Of a stretch of 64,000 nt of DNA, positions 33,858 to 45,676 are shown piece by piece (position 1 is the first letter of the stretch; each line of letters opens with the position of its first letter). Under the pieces are notes generated by a model, which was not told where the DNA came from, ran no database searches, and saw only the letters and a list, made by a program, of their open reading frames with translations. The translations under genes and the position numbers were made by a program. Origin of the DNA: Clostridium vincentii (lineage in GTDB: Bacteria > Bacillota > Clostridia > Clostridiales > Clostridiaceae); NCBI RefSeq assembly GCF_002995745.1, contig NZ_PVXQ01000009.1, forward strand, positions 1 to 64,000, read 5' to 3'.

Positions 33858-34895
33858 TTATTCTAATAGCAAAACAATCTCTTGTGAATTTATGTCTTGG
33901 TCCAATTTATCTAAATAATTCAACATTTTCCCCATGCCTTCGACTACACATTCTACAGAATTTTCTGCTACATGTACATTAACTCCAGTCTCAAACTGAA
34001 TAAGCTTGTCTAATCCATCTAAAAGAGAACCTCCACCAGTCATTAAAATTCCATTTTCAATAATATCTGCTACCAATTCTGGTGGAGTATTCTCTAATAC
34101 ATTTTTTACACTTTGTACAATAGAATAAGTAGTTTCTTCGAAAGCCAATCTAATCTCATCTGTAGATATTTCTATTTCATCTGGTAATCCACTTACTAGA
34201 CTTCTTCCCTTAATTGTAGTAGAAATATCTCTATTTCCTTTAAAAACAGTTCCTATAGAAATCTTTAGATTCTCTGCAGTCTTTTCTCCAATCATAAGCT
34301 TATACTTCACTCTAATATATTTTACAATAGCTTCATCAAATTTGTTTCCTGCTACTTTTATTGAATTTCTTACTACAACTCCTCCTAATGAAATAACTGC
34401 AACGTCACATGTACCACCACCAATATCTAATACCATTGATCCATTCGGCTTAGATATATCTATCCCTGCTCCTACGGCTGCAGCTAGTGGTTCTTCAATT
34501 ATATGAACTCTTTTTGCTCCTGAGTTCCTAGTAGCCTGTATTATAGCTCGTTTCTCTACCTCTGTAGCTTGCACTGGTATACAAACTATTACCTTTGGTG
34601 CAACTATATTTCTCTTACCTACAGCCTTCTTAATAAATTCTTTTAACATTTTTTGTGTTAGGTCATAGTCAGATATTACCCCATCTCTTAACGGTCTCAC
34701 GGCAACTATATTTCCAGGAGTTCTCCCTATCATCTTTTTAGCCTCTTCTCCTACAGCTAAAACCTTGTTGTTATTCTTATTTATTGCAACAACAGATGAT
34801 TCATTTAATATAATCCCTTTACCTTTTTCATATATCAACACAGTGGCTGTACCTAAATCTATACCTAAATCTGCTCCTCTTCTCCAAAACCACAT
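33858..34895 (-). CDS. mbl: MreB/Mbl-type actin-like cell-shape protein
   Basis: 345 residues. Membrane-associated actin homologue that guides wall synthesis. Phosphate-1 loop GIDLGTATVLIY (11-22), the phosphate-2 block VLDIGGGTCDVAVISLGG, and the adenosine motif GILMTGGGSLLDGL are intact, and an amphipathic N-terminus MWFWRRGADLG can contact the membrane. The position next to spoIIID marks it as the Mbl-type paralogue rather than the mreB of mreBCD. GGAGTG precedes ATG. Confidence 0.94.
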   Translation of the reverse strand: MWFWRRGADLGIDLGTATVLIYEKGKGIILNESSVVAINKNNNKVLAVGEEAKKMIGRTPGNIVAVRPLRDGVISDYDLTQKMLKEFIKKAVGKRNIVAPKVIVCIPVQATEVEKRAIIQATRNSGAKRVHIIEEPLAAAVGAGIDISKPNGSMVLDIGGGTCDVAVISLGGVVVRNSIKVAGNKFDEAIVKYIRVKYKLMIGEKTAENLKISIGTVFKGNRDISTTIKGRSLVSGLPDEIEISTDEIRLAFEETTYSIVQSVKNVLENTPPELVADIIENGILMTGGGSLLDGLDKLIQFETGVNVHVAENSVECVVEGMGKMLNYLDKLDQDINSQEIVLLLE

Positions 34896-34981
34896 TTTTA
34901 TTCACTCCTAAACTAATTTTTACAGCATAATACTTTTTTTGTATTTTCTTTATAAAATTAATTATATATATAATATGGTTA

Positions 34982-35233
34982 TCATTCAATAGCTTTATAC
35001 TTTAATTTTGTAGCTATCCCACCTCTGATATGCCTTTCTGCTTTGTTTAGTTCTAGAATACAATGGGTTTTTTCTGCAATTAACGGATTTATTTTTGGTA
35101 ATCTTTCAGTCATATCTTTATGAATTGTACTTTTGCTAATACCAAATACCTTTGCAGTTTTTCTTATTGTGGCCTTTGACTCAATTATATATTGCGCCAC
35201 TTCAAGTACCCTTTCTTCAATGTAGTCTTTCAA
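34982..35233 (-). CDS. spoIIID: SpoIIID, mother-cell transcription factor
   Basis: 83 residues from TTG 35233 (AAGGAGG seven bases upstream). The helix-turn-helix TIRKTAKVFGISKSTIHKDM (about 22-41) and the basic tail with KAERHIRGGIATKLKYK are typical. SpoIIID adjusts the sigma-E regulon during sporulation and is among the most conserved sporulation proteins. Located between mbl and the spoIIQ-type gene, as in many clostridia. Confidence 0.97.
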   Translation of the reverse strand: MKDYIEERVLEVAQYIIESKATIRKTAKVFGISKSTIHKDMTERLPKINPLIAEKTHCILELNKAERHIRGGIATKLKYKAIE

Positions 35234-35294
35234 AATGATGCCTCCTTAACTAACTATATTTATAATTATGCAAGTTTCATTGTTTAAATCACTT

Positions 35295-35333
35295 ATTAAT
35301 CAGTCATTTTCATCTCGAAAATGACTGATTAAT
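35295..35333 (-). terminator. Long perfect hairpin after the spoIIQ-type gene
   Basis: 17-bp perfect arms (35295-35311 and 35317-35333) with a five-base loop, 18 bases beyond the stop at 35351. There is no T-run after it, so it may stabilise the mRNA end or terminate weakly. Confidence 0.6.
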
Positions 35334-35350
35334 AGCTTTTATATCTATTA

Positions 35351-36055
35351 TTACTTACTCTTATATGAAAAATACTTTAATGGATCAACTTGTTCGTTAT
35401 TTGCATTAAAAACTTGTAGATTCAAACGACCTTCAGTCTCATCATTATCAAATATCACAGGAACTTTACCCACCTTACCTATTACAGTTCCAGTGGCTAC
35501 CGTATCTCCCTGCTTAACTGATAAACTAGCATCAAGATAGCCATACTTAGTTTTTATTCCATTAGCATGCTTTATTACGACTATCACACCTTCATCTACA
35601 TTTCCTTTCCCAGCGCTCTCAACAACACCTTCAGCCGCAACCTTCACATCAGATCCAACAGCAGCATTAATATCAATACCACTAATTGTTCTCAAATCAG
35701 TTTCGCTAATCTTTACTGGTTTAGGATATGTATATTCCCTAACCAAATTACCTTCTATCGGATTTGTAAACTTAACTTCGCTATTTGCCACTACTTCTGC
35801 TGTGGCAACCTCACTCTCAGTATTTTCTACTCTTTCAGCATTTTGAACCTCATTATTTACGTTGCTATCATCAATATTTAGACTAACTTCTTTATTACTA
35901 TTTTCCTCAATCTTTGATTGAGCTTGGGAATCCTTTGTTTTTTTGATAGCAACTGTTGCTACCGTAGTGATAATACATAAGCATACGAATAATACTACGT
36001 AGAAACCCTCCTTCTTAAAAAAGTCTTTTGCCTTTTGTTTATAATTTTTATCCAT
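35351..36055 (-). CDS. spoIIQ: SpoIIQ-type membrane protein with degenerate M23 (LytM) domain
   Basis: 234 residues: one N-terminal membrane helix (about 17-33), an acidic linker, and a LytM fold (about 115-228). SpoIIQ in the forespore membrane pairs with SpoIIIAH to link the two cells. The zinc ligands of active LytM peptidases are gone: the first His of H-x-x-x-D is Ile (only Asp of GIDIN remains), and the last H-x-H reads R-L-N in EGRLNLQV. It should therefore be non-catalytic. Position between spoIID and spoIIID supports the name. AGAAAGGAGG upstream. Confidence 0.85.
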   Translation of the reverse strand: MDKNYKQKAKDFFKKEGFYVVLFVCLCIITTVATVAIKKTKDSQAQSKIEENSNKEVSLNIDDSNVNNEVQNAERVENTESEVATAEVVANSEVKFTNPIEGNLVREYTYPKPVKISETDLRTISGIDINAAVGSDVKVAAEGVVESAGKGNVDEGVIVVIKHANGIKTKYGYLDASLSVKQGDTVATGTVIGKVGKVPVIFDNDETEGRLNLQVFNANNEQVDPLKYFSYKSK

Positions 36056-36173
36056 ATAAACACCTCCTTTCTCTATTCTTTCCTTAATTAATAACTTAAT
36101 ACATTTTTACATTAATTTTATTTCCCTATATTTCTACATTTTTTATCCTAATAAAGAGTCATTGATTTTTGAG

Positions 36174-36200
36174 CAAAAAAAAAGAAGCTAAAACTTCTTT
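36174..36200 (-). terminator. Terminator of spoIID
   Basis: AAAGAAG and CTTCTTT arms with a six-base loop, then a run of nine or ten T on the minus strand. It touches the spoIID stop codon. Confidence 0.8.
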
Positions 36201-37240
36201 TAATTAACATATTTAATCTTATCAATTTCAACTCCAGTATAATAATGTTTTAGTATGACATCATATTTTTCCCCAGTTTTAGCCATAGCATTAGCGCCCC
36301 ACTGACTCATTCCCACACCGTGACCGTAACCTTTACAACTTATCTTAACCGAATCCTTACTAAATTCAAGAATAAAGTTAGCTGAATTTAAACCTAATAA
36401 CTGTCTAAATTTAATTCCTGATACACTTTCTTCTCCTAACTTGATCTCCTTTACTCCTCCACCATCTGTTCTTGATGAAATACTTATTTTCAAAGCTGCA
36501 TCTGCTGTTGTAAGATTTGCTTTTGGGTATACTTTATTTATCTTATTAACAAGTTCAGCCATTTTGATATCTATTGATGTCTCATATTTAGGAGCTATCT
36601 CTTCACCTGGACTATCAATAGATTGTAAATAGGGTATTTCATCTGATAGAACATCAACCGCACTTTCAGTCTTCCCTGAACTAGTGGCAAAAAATTGAGG
36701 ATACTTTACTATATCGCCATCGTATATTAAGACTTGTCCCTTTGTAGCCTCTACTGCACTTACAATCTTGTTCCAATTATTTTCTGCTTCACTTCCTGCC
36801 CAACTGTTCATACGTTCTTCTTTGCTTATATAAACTTGGCAATGGGTTGAGTTGCATATTTCTCCTCCCTTAGCCTCTGTACAAGGTGATAATCGCTTAG
36901 AGAAATAATATGTTCTTGCAGCTACTGCCTGAGCTTTAATAGCTTCCTCACTGAAATTAGCAGGCATTTCTGCAGAAACTACCCCTGCAATATAATCTTC
37001 TAAGGGTATCTCTTCTATTTTGTCAGTTTCTCTATTATACATTTTTACTACATCTGTTCCACTTACCAATACCCCTTCACCCTTAACATATCTAATTGAA
37101 TTTTCATCAATACCATAAGAATTTAAAAGTTGTTCTGGCGATACTATAAAAATAACACTAAATATTATCATAAATCCTAGTATACAAAAGGTCATAGCGA
37201 TAACTATTTTTGATTTTTCAAACATATTACCTTTATTCAC
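36200..37240 (-). CDS. spoIID: SpoIID, lytic transglycosylase of engulfment
   Basis: 346 residues from GTG 37240 with GGAGG upstream. One membrane anchor (about 13-32), then the SpoIID domain: EEIPLEDYIAGVVSAEMPANF with the catalytic Glu, AIKAQAVAARTYYF, STHCQVY, and GYGHGVGMSQWGANAMA at the end. SpoIID cuts denuded glycan made by SpoIIP during engulfment. Follows murA, as in Bacillus and other clostridia. Confidence 0.96.
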   Translation of the reverse strand: MNKGNMFEKSKIVIAMTFCILGFMIIFSVIFIVSPEQLLNSYGIDENSIRYVKGEGVLVSGTDVVKMYNRETDKIEEIPLEDYIAGVVSAEMPANFSEEAIKAQAVAARTYYFSKRLSPCTEAKGGEICNSTHCQVYISKEERMNSWAGSEAENNWNKIVSAVEATKGQVLIYDGDIVKYPQFFATSSGKTESAVDVLSDEIPYLQSIDSPGEEIAPKYETSIDIKMAELVNKINKVYPKANLTTADAALKISISSRTDGGGVKEIKLGEESVSGIKFRQLLGLNSANFILEFSKDSVKISCKGYGHGVGMSQWGANAMAKTGEKYDVILKHYYTGVEIDKIKYVN

Positions 37241-37320
37241 TCTGTTTCCTCCTCATCAAATATCTCTTAAATATATGCTTATGTAACACTTCATATAACT
37301 TATTATATATATAAAGATAG

Positions 37321-37364
37321 GCCTTGTGGAGGATACTTTATCAATACCTTCCGCAAGACCTTCT
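37321..37364 (-). terminator. Probable terminator of murA
   Basis: Imperfect stem GGTCTTGCGGAAGG with CCTCCACAAGGCC and a loop of about 14 bases, 18 bases past the murA stop; the minus strand then reads TATCTTTATAT. Confidence 0.5.
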
Positions 37365-37382
37365 TCTATAAATTCTGTTCTT

Positions 37383-38642
37383 TTATTCTTGTACTCTAAT
37401 AATATTTGCTCCTAACTTTCTTATTTTTTCCTCTATATCAACGTACCCTCTATCTATATGATATATATCTTTAACTTCAGTTATGCCCTCTGCTACTAGT
37501 CCAGCAAGGATCATTGCTGCACCTGCCCTTAAATCAGTCGCCTTAACCTCACATCCAGTAATACACTTAACTCCTTCTACATAAGCAGTCCTTCCATCAA
37601 TTTTAATTTTAGCTCCCATTCTTGCAAGCTCAGCTACATGCATAAATCTATTCTCAAATACAGTTTCCGTAATCATACTAGATCCTTCCACCATACTTAA
37701 GAAACTCATCATCTGCGGCTGCATATCCGTTGGAAATCCAGGATAAGGCATAGTCTTTATATCAACAGGTTTTTTGATTCCTCTACCATCAACAATTACA
37801 CTATAATTTTCTTCTATAAAAATAATTCCACATTCCTTTAGCTTTTCCATTAGAGGTCTGATGTGATCTTTATTAATTCCATTAACTTTAATAATACTAT
37901 TAGTCATTGCTGCTGCTATCATGAATGTCCCAGCTTCTATTCTATCGTAAATAGGCTTATAGGATATTCCTTTTAGAGATATTACTCCATCGATTATTAT
38001 CTTGCCTGTTCCTGCACCTTCAATCTTAGCTCCCATTAAATTTAAAAAATTAGCCAAATCCCATATCTCTGGCTCTTCTGCGGCATTTTCAATTATTGTT
38101 GTTCCTTTAGCTAATACTGCGGCCATCATTATATTTTCCGTTGCTCCTACTGAAGGGAAATCCAAATAAATTCTATTACCATATAATTTTTCTGCCCTGG
38201 CTTCTATGATTCCATGCCCTGATGAAATATCTGCTCCTAAAGCCTTCAATCCTTTCAAATGCAAATCAATTGGTCTACTCCCTATATTACATCCACCTGG
38301 CAGAGATAATTTGCAATATTTAAACCTGGCTAGCATCGGGCCCATAAGTAAAAAAGAAGCCCTTATTTTCCTAATAAGTTCACAATTAGTATCTATTGGT
38401 CGAAGATTTTCTGTGTTTATATTTAAATTTCCATTATGATTTGATAAATCTACATCACAATTTAATTCCCTTAATAGATCACAGATTACAACTACATCCT
38501 CTAACATTGGTGCATTTTCTATGATAATTTTTTCTGGGCATAGGATAGATGCTACAATAATCGGTAGTACTGAATTCTTTGCAGCACTTATATTTACTTC
38601 ACCCCTTAGTTTATTTCCACCTGTAATTATTATTTTTTCCAT
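37383..38642 (-). CDS. murA: MurA, UDP-GlcNAc 1-carboxyvinyltransferase
   Basis: 419 residues from ATG 38642 (GGAGGAGA before it; the ATG 12 bases earlier lies in that ribosome site). First committed step of peptidoglycan synthesis, target of fosfomycin. Repeated EPSP-synthase-like fold: GGNKLRGEVNISAAKNSVLP with the Lys22-type residue, and LPGGCNIGSRPIDLHLKGL with the reactive Cys of the sensitive form. The Asp-Arg residues near GYVDIEEKIRKLGA complete it. Lies between ywmB and spoIID. Confidence 0.96.
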   Translation of the reverse strand: MEKIIITGGNKLRGEVNISAAKNSVLPIIVASILCPEKIIIENAPMLEDVVVICDLLRELNCDVDLSNHNGNLNINTENLRPIDTNCELIRKIRASFLLMGPMLARFKYCKLSLPGGCNIGSRPIDLHLKGLKALGADISSGHGIIEARAEKLYGNRIYLDFPSVGATENIMMAAVLAKGTTIIENAAEEPEIWDLANFLNLMGAKIEGAGTGKIIIDGVISLKGISYKPIYDRIEAGTFMIAAAMTNSIIKVNGINKDHIRPLMEKLKECGIIFIEENYSVIVDGRGIKKPVDIKTMPYPGFPTDMQPQMMSFLSMVEGSSMITETVFENRFMHVAELARMGAKIKIDGRTAYVEGVKCITGCEVKATDLRAGAAMILAGLVAEGITEVKDIYHIDRGYVDIEEKIRKLGANIIRVQE

Positions 38643-38663
38643 ATTCTCCTCCATAATAAATTG

Positions 38664-39293
38664 TTAGTATGTTGCAAATATTATTGGTGTTCCCATAATT
38701 AAATAAGAACCTGTATCATAGCAACTTATTGCAAAGTTAACCTTCTCTCCATCATATAAATTAGCTGTTCCAACATAACCATTATAGGCATCTAAGGTGC
38801 TTATGTTTTCCATTGCTAATCTATTGTTTATGGTCTCTAGAATTTTATCTTTATAATTTATTTTACCCTTTATATACTGAAAATATTTTATGCCATCACT
38901 ATTTTTTGATTTTAATTGGGACAAGTCCTTCATTAAATCTGATATTGTAATCTCTTTGTTATAATTTATAATTTTAATTTCCACTATTGTATTATTATCT
39001 TCAACATAAATATTAGCTTGTATATCCATACTATTATCTGCTCCTGTAATTTGCTCCTCATCACAGGTTATATTCTTTTCTGGAAAGGACTTACTAATAT
39101 TATGTTTCAATTCTTTTAAAACTAATTCATCATCTGTACTTGTCTTATATTCAACTTTTACTCCATTTTCTACAAATGAACTTATCTCTCTAACTTGTCC
39201 TTCTATTTCAGTAGCTACCTTTTCTTTAGGTACCGCTTCTATAGTACTAAAGGAAAATAAGAATACTAAAATAAGGCATATTTTATATTTCAT
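38664..39293 (-). CDS. ywmB: YwmB family secreted protein (TATA-box-binding-like fold)
   Basis: 209 residues from ATG 39293 (AAGGTGG seven bases before). Signal peptide at residues 1-22 (KYKICLILVFLFSFSTIEAV). The rest alternates strands and helices, with NGYVGTANLYDGEKVNFAISCYDTG near the end, matching YwmB, which in Bacillus lies next to murAA and the atp operon. Function unknown; the location supports a role at the cell surface. Confidence 0.85.
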   Translation of the reverse strand: MKYKICLILVFLFSFSTIEAVPKEKVATEIEGQVREISSFVENGVKVEYKTSTDDELVLKELKHNISKSFPEKNITCDEEQITGADNSMDIQANIYVEDNNTIVEIKIINYNKEITISDLMKDLSQLKSKNSDGIKYFQYIKGKINYKDKILETINNRLAMENISTLDAYNGYVGTANLYDGEKVNFAISCYDTGSYLIMGTPIIFATY

Positions 39294-39409
39294 ATACACC
39301 CCACCTTTCCTCTTAATTATGGTCAGCTATTACATTTTTATTCAGTTTTTCTTTATACTCTAATATATAAATTTTATTTATTTTGGTGAAAGTTAATTTA
39401 TAATCAAAA

Positions 39410-39437
39410 AAAGAACACCCTATTTTGAGTGTTCTTT
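39410..39437 (-). terminator. Terminator of the atp operon, overlapping the end of atpC
   Basis: AAAGAACAC and GTGTTCTTT arms with a ten-base loop, then seven T on the minus strand. The 5' arm encodes the last residues of AtpC (KEHSK), and the stop codon lies in the loop. Confidence 0.9.
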
Positions 39438-39827
39438 AAAATTTATTCTTGTTATGGATCTTGCCAGTGCCAATTTAGCCCTTGCAATATCATATTTTGA
39501 TGAGTTTTGTATTCTCTTCTCTGCTCTTTTCTTAGCAGCTAATGCCCTATCCAAATCAATTTCTTCTGCACTCTCGGCAGAATCCAAACAAAAAGTAAGT
39601 TCATTATCAACCATATTCATGATACCTTTAGAAGTAGCCAGTTCTATCTTATTACCATCCTTATCAATAATAACCGTCACACAAGGTATTGTGCTAAGTA
39701 TAATTGGAGCATGATTACATAAGAATTGTAACTCTCCATTAACAGTTTTCACGAATACTTTCTCTACTTCGTCTTCTAAAATCACTCTTTCAAGAGATAA
39801 TATTTTAAATTTAAAGGTTTTGGCCAT
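39420..39827 (-). CDS. atpC: ATP synthase epsilon subunit
   Basis: 135 residues. N-terminal beta-barrel (ERVILEDEVEKVFVKTVNGELQ, then LCNHAPI) and C-terminal helices with DLDRALAAKKRAEKRI. It couples and can inhibit F1. Last gene of the operon; its coding end forms part of the terminator. Confidence 0.96.
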   Translation of the reverse strand: MAKTFKFKILSLERVILEDEVEKVFVKTVNGELQFLCNHAPIILSTIPCVTVIIDKDGNKIELATSKGIMNMVDNELTFCLDSAESAEEIDLDRALAAKKRAEKRIQNSSKYDIARAKLALARSITRINFKEHSK

Positions 39828-39840
39828 TCTTCTCAGCCCC

Positions 39841-41232
<1,392 letters not shown>

Positions 41233-41254
41233 CTAACATACCTCCTTACTATTT

Positions 41255-42097
41255 TTAAGCATTTGCTCCACCAACTATTTCTGATATTTCTTCAGTTATA
41301 CTTGCTTGTCTAATTCTATTATATCTTAAACTCAACTCTGATATTATATCATCCGCATTGCTTGTAGCACCGTTCATAGCTGTCATTCTAGAACTTTGCT
41401 CACTACATTTTGAACTTAAAATAATACTTCTTAACTTTCCTTTAAGATAAATTTCTAGTGAATTAGCTAATACAGTTTCAAAATTAGGTTCAAAAATTTG
41501 TTCTCTTACCGTTTCTTCAAGTTTATCTATAGGTAAAAGTAATTCATCCTTAACATCTTGTTTAATGGGAGAAACAAATTTTGTATATACTATATGAACT
41601 TCTGAAACCATCTTCTGACTATATAAGCTTAAAGCTTTTGCAATAATAGTCTTAACTTCCTTAATTGTTGGACTATCTGATATATCAACGTACTCTTCTA
41701 CTGTTTCTAACCCAGCGCGTCTAACATAAGACACACCTTTGCTTCCTACAGTAATCACAGATGCATCATTTTTATGTTCTCCAATTAATTGTTGAAGATA
41801 TGCAACTACATTATTATTATAACCTGCACATAATCCTGAATCAGAAGTTATTACAATGTATAACTTCTTAGTACTATCATTCTTTTTAAAATATGGGCTT
41901 TCTGAATCAGATTCTGCGCTTGCTAATGATTTAATTGTGTTTTCTGCTACAATTAGATATTCCTCATTACCAACTAATTCTTTTCTACATTTTCTAAGCT
42001 TCGACGTAGAAACAAGTGCCATGGCACTTGTTATTTTCCTTGTACTTTTTACTGATTTCATTCTTCTTTTAATATCAACTAGTCCTCCTGCGCCCAT
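41255..42097 (-). CDS. atpG: ATP synthase gamma subunit
   Basis: 280 residues, the central rotor stalk. N-terminal helix [19 protein letters not shown] and C-terminal helix with [21 protein letters not shown] are the family ends, with [12 protein letters not shown] in the middle. AGGAGGTGA upstream; between atpA and atpD in the usual order. Confidence 0.97.
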   Translation of the reverse strand: MGAGGLVDIKRRMKSVKSTRKITSAMALVSTSKLRKCRKELVGNEEYLIVAENTIKSLASAESDSESPYFKKNDSTKKLYIVITSDSGLCAGYNNNVVAYLQQLIGEHKNDASVITVGSKGVSYVRRAGLETVEEYVDISDSPTIKEVKTIIAKALSLYSQKMVSEVHIVYTKFVSPIKQDVKDELLLPIDKLEETVREQIFEPNFETVLANSLEIYLKGKLRSIILSSKCSEQSSRMTAMNGATSNADDIISELSLRYNRIRQASITEEISEIVGGANA

Positions 42098-42133
42098 AGC
42101 TTCACCTCCTAAAGAAGTGCATAGCTTTAAAAT

Positions 42134-43648
42134 CTATGCCTCTTGCAAAAATACCTTCTTATAGTAAACTATGGATTCCTCTAGTCCAGCTTTAATTTCA
42201 CCTGTTAAAGTTTTTTCATCAACAATTCTTTTTAATAAATCTCTTTGATGAGTATCCATATATTCTAAGAAGCCTTGTTCAAATTTTCTTATATCACTTA
42301 CTTTTATATCTGAAAGAAAATCATTGACAGCTGCATAAAAAATTGCAACTTGCTTTTCAATTCTCATAGGTTCATATTGATCTTGCTTTAATATTTCTAT
42401 TAATCTTTTCCCTTTTTCTAACCTTTTCTTCGAATCCTTATCTAAATCAGTTCCAAATTGTGCAAATGTTGCAAGTTCTCTGTATTGTGCAAGTTCAAGT
42501 CTTAAAGTACCTGATACCTGTTTCATTGCCTTAATTTGGGCATTACCACCAACTCTTGATACAGATATACCTGCATTTACAGCTGGTCTTTGTCCTGAAT
42601 GGAATAAATCAGCCTCTAAGAAAATTTGGCCATCTGTAATAGAAATAACATTTGTAGGAATGTATGCTGTTACATCTCCTGCTAAGGTTTCTATTATTGG
42701 TAATGCGGTTAATGAACCTCCACCATATTCAGGCGAAAGCTTTGCAGCTCTTTCTAATAGTCTTGCGTGAATGTAGAATACATCCCCAGGATAAGCTTCT
42801 CTGCCTGGTGGCCTTCTAAGAAGTAATGACATAGTTCTATATGCTACTGCGTGCTTAGATAAATCATCGTATATTACTAATACATCCTTACCCTTATTCA
42901 TAAAATACTCACCAATAGTACATCCTGCATATGGAGCTAAGTATTGCAATGGTGCTGAATCTGCTGCTGTCGAACTAACTATTATAGTGTAATCCATAGC
43001 TCCTTCTTCACTAAGAGTATTATAAATATGAGCCACAGTTGATTGTTTTTGTCCAATAGCTACATATATGCAAATTACATCTTTTCCTTTTTGGTTTATT
43101 ATTGTATCTATTCCAATGGCTGTTTTACCTGTTTGTCTATCCCCAATAATAAGCTCTCTTTGACCTCTACCTATTGGTATCATAGAATCTATAGCCTTAA
43201 TACCTGTTTGCATAGGTTCATTTACTGAACTTCTTTGTATTATTGTAGGTGCTGGAACTTCTATAGCTCTATTTTCCTCACATTTTATAGGACCTTTACC
43301 ATCAATAGGAGTACCTAGTGAATCTATTACCCTACCTATTATGGCATCCCCTACTGGAACTTCAACTATTTTATCTGTTCTCTTAACGATATCTCCTTCT
43401 TTTATGCCTTCCTCTGAACCCAATAAAACGCAACCTACGTTATCCTGTTCAAGGTTAAGAGCCATTCCATATACATCATTAGGAAATTGTAATAATTCTC
43501 CTTGCATACAATCATCTAATCCATATACTCGAGCAATACCATCACCAATTTGAATTATTGTACCAGAGTCTACTGTTTTAATATTGCTTTCATATCTTTC
43601 TATTTCTTTTTTAATAATAGAAGTTATTTCTTCTGGCTTTATATTCAT
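42134..43648 (-). CDS. atpA: ATP synthase alpha subunit
   Basis: 504 residues. Non-catalytic nucleotide site with Walker A GDRQTGKT (169-176), [16 protein letters not shown], and [17 protein letters not shown]. It alternates with beta in F1. GAGGTGA before ATG; the stop of atpH is only five bases upstream of the start. Confidence 0.98.
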   Translation of the reverse strand: MNIKPEEITSIIKKEIERYESNIKTVDSGTIIQIGDGIARVYGLDDCMQGELLQFPNDVYGMALNLEQDNVGCVLLGSEEGIKEGDIVKRTDKIVEVPVGDAIIGRVIDSLGTPIDGKGPIKCEENRAIEVPAPTIIQRSSVNEPMQTGIKAIDSMIPIGRGQRELIIGDRQTGKTAIGIDTIINQKGKDVICIYVAIGQKQSTVAHIYNTLSEEGAMDYTIIVSSTAADSAPLQYLAPYAGCTIGEYFMNKGKDVLVIYDDLSKHAVAYRTMSLLLRRPPGREAYPGDVFYIHARLLERAAKLSPEYGGGSLTALPIIETLAGDVTAYIPTNVISITDGQIFLEADLFHSGQRPAVNAGISVSRVGGNAQIKAMKQVSGTLRLELAQYRELATFAQFGTDLDKDSKKRLEKGKRLIEILKQDQYEPMRIEKQVAIFYAAVNDFLSDIKVSDIRKFEQGFLEYMDTHQRDLLKRIVDEKTLTGEIKAGLEESIVYYKKVFLQEA

Positions 43649-43652
43649 GAAC

Positions 43653-44198
43653 TCACCTCGATTCTTTCTTAAGCATTATGTCTTTCATCTCATCTAATCT
43701 AGATTTGACAGTGCCATCTATAACATCATTTCCTACTCTAACAAAAACTCCACCTAAAATATCTTTATCAACTTCTGTTGTCATAATGATTTTCTTATCA
43801 TACTTCTTCTCAAGCTTTTTCTTTAAGGTTTCAGCTTCAGCCTCTAGCATAGGTACTGCAGTTTTAACTACAGCTATTAAAGTATTTTCTCGTTCGAGAT
43901 GAATCTTTTCCATCTCATTTAATTTTTCTCTGATATATACTATTCTATCCTTTTCAATAAGTATCAATAAAAACGATAATAGCTCTTCATCAATACTTCC
44001 TTTGAAAATATTAATGAAGGTCTGTTTTTTCTTTTTTGTACTTATTTGAGGATGTTTTATAACATTTTTAAAGTCCTCATTATTATCAATTAAATCACAT
44101 ATGGCTCTAAGGTCGCCTAAATATTCTTTAACCTTACCTTTTTCTTCTGCAACTCGGTATAAGGCAAGAGCATATCGTTTATCTAAATACTCATACAT
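43653..44198 (-). CDS. atpH: ATP synthase delta subunit
   Basis: 181 residues. Begins with [15 protein letters not shown], the OSCP-type helical domain, and ends with [26 protein letters not shown]. It joins the peripheral stalk to F1. The gene overlaps nothing but leaves only two bases to atpF and four to atpA. Confidence 0.96.
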   Translation of the reverse strand: MYEYLDKRYALALYRVAEEKGKVKEYLGDLRAICDLIDNNEDFKNVIKHPQISTKKKKQTFINIFKGSIDEELLSFLLILIEKDRIVYIREKLNEMEKIHLERENTLIAVVKTAVPMLEAEAETLKKKLEKKYDKKIIMTTEVDKDILGGVFVRVGNDVIDGTVKSRLDEMKDIMLKKESR

Positions 44199-44200
44199 AT

Positions 44201-44689
44201 TTAAATGCCTACCTTAGTAATAAAATCATTAATTAACTCTCTTTGTTTAGAATTTTCTATCTTTTCCTCTAATGCCTTAGTTGAAATTTCTATAGCTAAA
44301 TTAACAACATGTTTCTTAAGCTCAAATTCAGCTTTTTCTCTTTCACGTTCTATCTCTAGCTTAGCTCTTTCCATTATAGTTTTAGACTCTGTATTTGCTT
44401 CCACTAATATTTCATCATAGATTTTTGTGGCCTTAATCTTTTTCTTCTCTATTATCTTCTTTCCCTCTTCTTTTGCAGACTTTAGGATTCTCTCATTTTC
44501 AATAAGATATAGTCTTGCTTTTTGTGAATCTTCATCAGCCTTTACTATTTGAGCTTCTGTATAATCTTCCCTATCCTGTATAGCTAATTTTATTTTATCC
44601 CATAGGAAATGTTTCAATAATAAAATTATTATTCCAAAGTTTATTAAAGTTAGTATAAAGGTAGATGGATCTAGTCCTAATGCTTCCAT
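44201..44689 (-). CDS. atpF: ATP synthase b subunit
   Basis: 162 residues. One N-terminal membrane helix (about 10-27), then a long charged amphipathic helix (EDYTEAQIVKADEDSQKARLYL onward) that forms the peripheral stalk dimer. GAAGGGAGG upstream. Confidence 0.96.
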   Translation of the reverse strand: MEALGLDPSTFILTLINFGIIILLLKHFLWDKIKLAIQDREDYTEAQIVKADEDSQKARLYLIENERILKSAKEEGKKIIEKKKIKATKIYDEILVEANTESKTIMERAKLEIEREREKAEFELKKHVVNLAIEISTKALEEKIENSKQRELINDFITKVGI

Positions 44690-44739
44690 AATTTTTATAG
44701 CCTCCCTTCGGAGTCAATCTAATTAACTCTAAAATTAAA

Positions 44740-44970
<231 letters not shown>

Positions 44971-44986
44971 TTAAAATTCACTATTT

Positions 44987-45670
44987 CTAGTGATGTTCTG
45001 CTGTAATTTTAATATTAATCATTGTTAGCATTACAAATACTAACATTTGTATTCCTCCGTCAAACATATCAAAATATATATGTCCAACTATCGGCAATCC
45101 AATCCCTGCTATCCATGTTATGCTCTCTAAAAACTCATAAAGCATTTCAACAAGTATTGTTGCTGCCAACATATTCCCAAATAATCTTAGCGCTAGAGAA
45201 AATGGTAACATTACTCTTTCTAGAATATTAATTGGCAACATAAATGCATAGGGTTGTGCTAATCCCTTCATGTACTTTAAAGCACCATTTTTCTTTACTG
45301 CTGTTCCATTAATTACAAAAAAAGTTGATACTCCAAGTGCTAATGTTACACTTAAATTTTGAGTTGGTGGCTTTATTCCTAATACCCCTAATAAGTTCAT
45401 CACTAATAAATAAATAATTATTGTCCCTATATAAGGAACATAGTTTATAAACTTCTCACCCATATTACTTTTAACAAGATTCTCCACAGTAGTATATAGA
45501 GTCTCTAATACTACTTGTTTTTTATTTGGGTTCTTCTTCAAGTTTCTTGTTAAAAGAAAAGCGCTTATTCCCAAAATTAGTATTACTACCCACTGCCATA
45601 TTATTTCTTTACCAATAATGAGTGAAAAGCTACCAATTTCAAAAGAAAAGATAGGTATTACTGGTTCCAA
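44987..45670 (-). CDS. atpB: ATP synthase a subunit
   Basis: 227 residues from a TTG start (GAAGGGAAG upstream; no better start visible). Five to six membrane helices. SLALRLFGNMLAATI carries the essential Arg that faces the c ring. The C-terminus (GGIQMLVFVMLTMINIKITAE) is typical. Forms the half channels for protons. Confidence 0.96.
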   Translation of the reverse strand: MEPVIPIFSFEIGSFSLIIGKEIIWQWVVILILGISAFLLTRNLKKNPNKKQVVLETLYTTVENLVKSNMGEKFINYVPYIGTIIIYLLVMNLLGVLGIKPPTQNLSVTLALGVSTFFVINGTAVKKNGALKYMKGLAQPYAFMLPINILERVMLPFSLALRLFGNMLAATILVEMLYEFLESITWIAGIGLPIVGHIYFDMFDGGIQMLVFVMLTMINIKITAEHH

Positions 45671-45676
45671 ACCTAA

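Noticed and set aside
35295-35333. Operator for SpoIIID
   Set aside because: A 17-bp perfect hairpin right after the spoIIQ-type stop is better explained as an RNA end structure, and SpoIIID sites are short and not palindromic.
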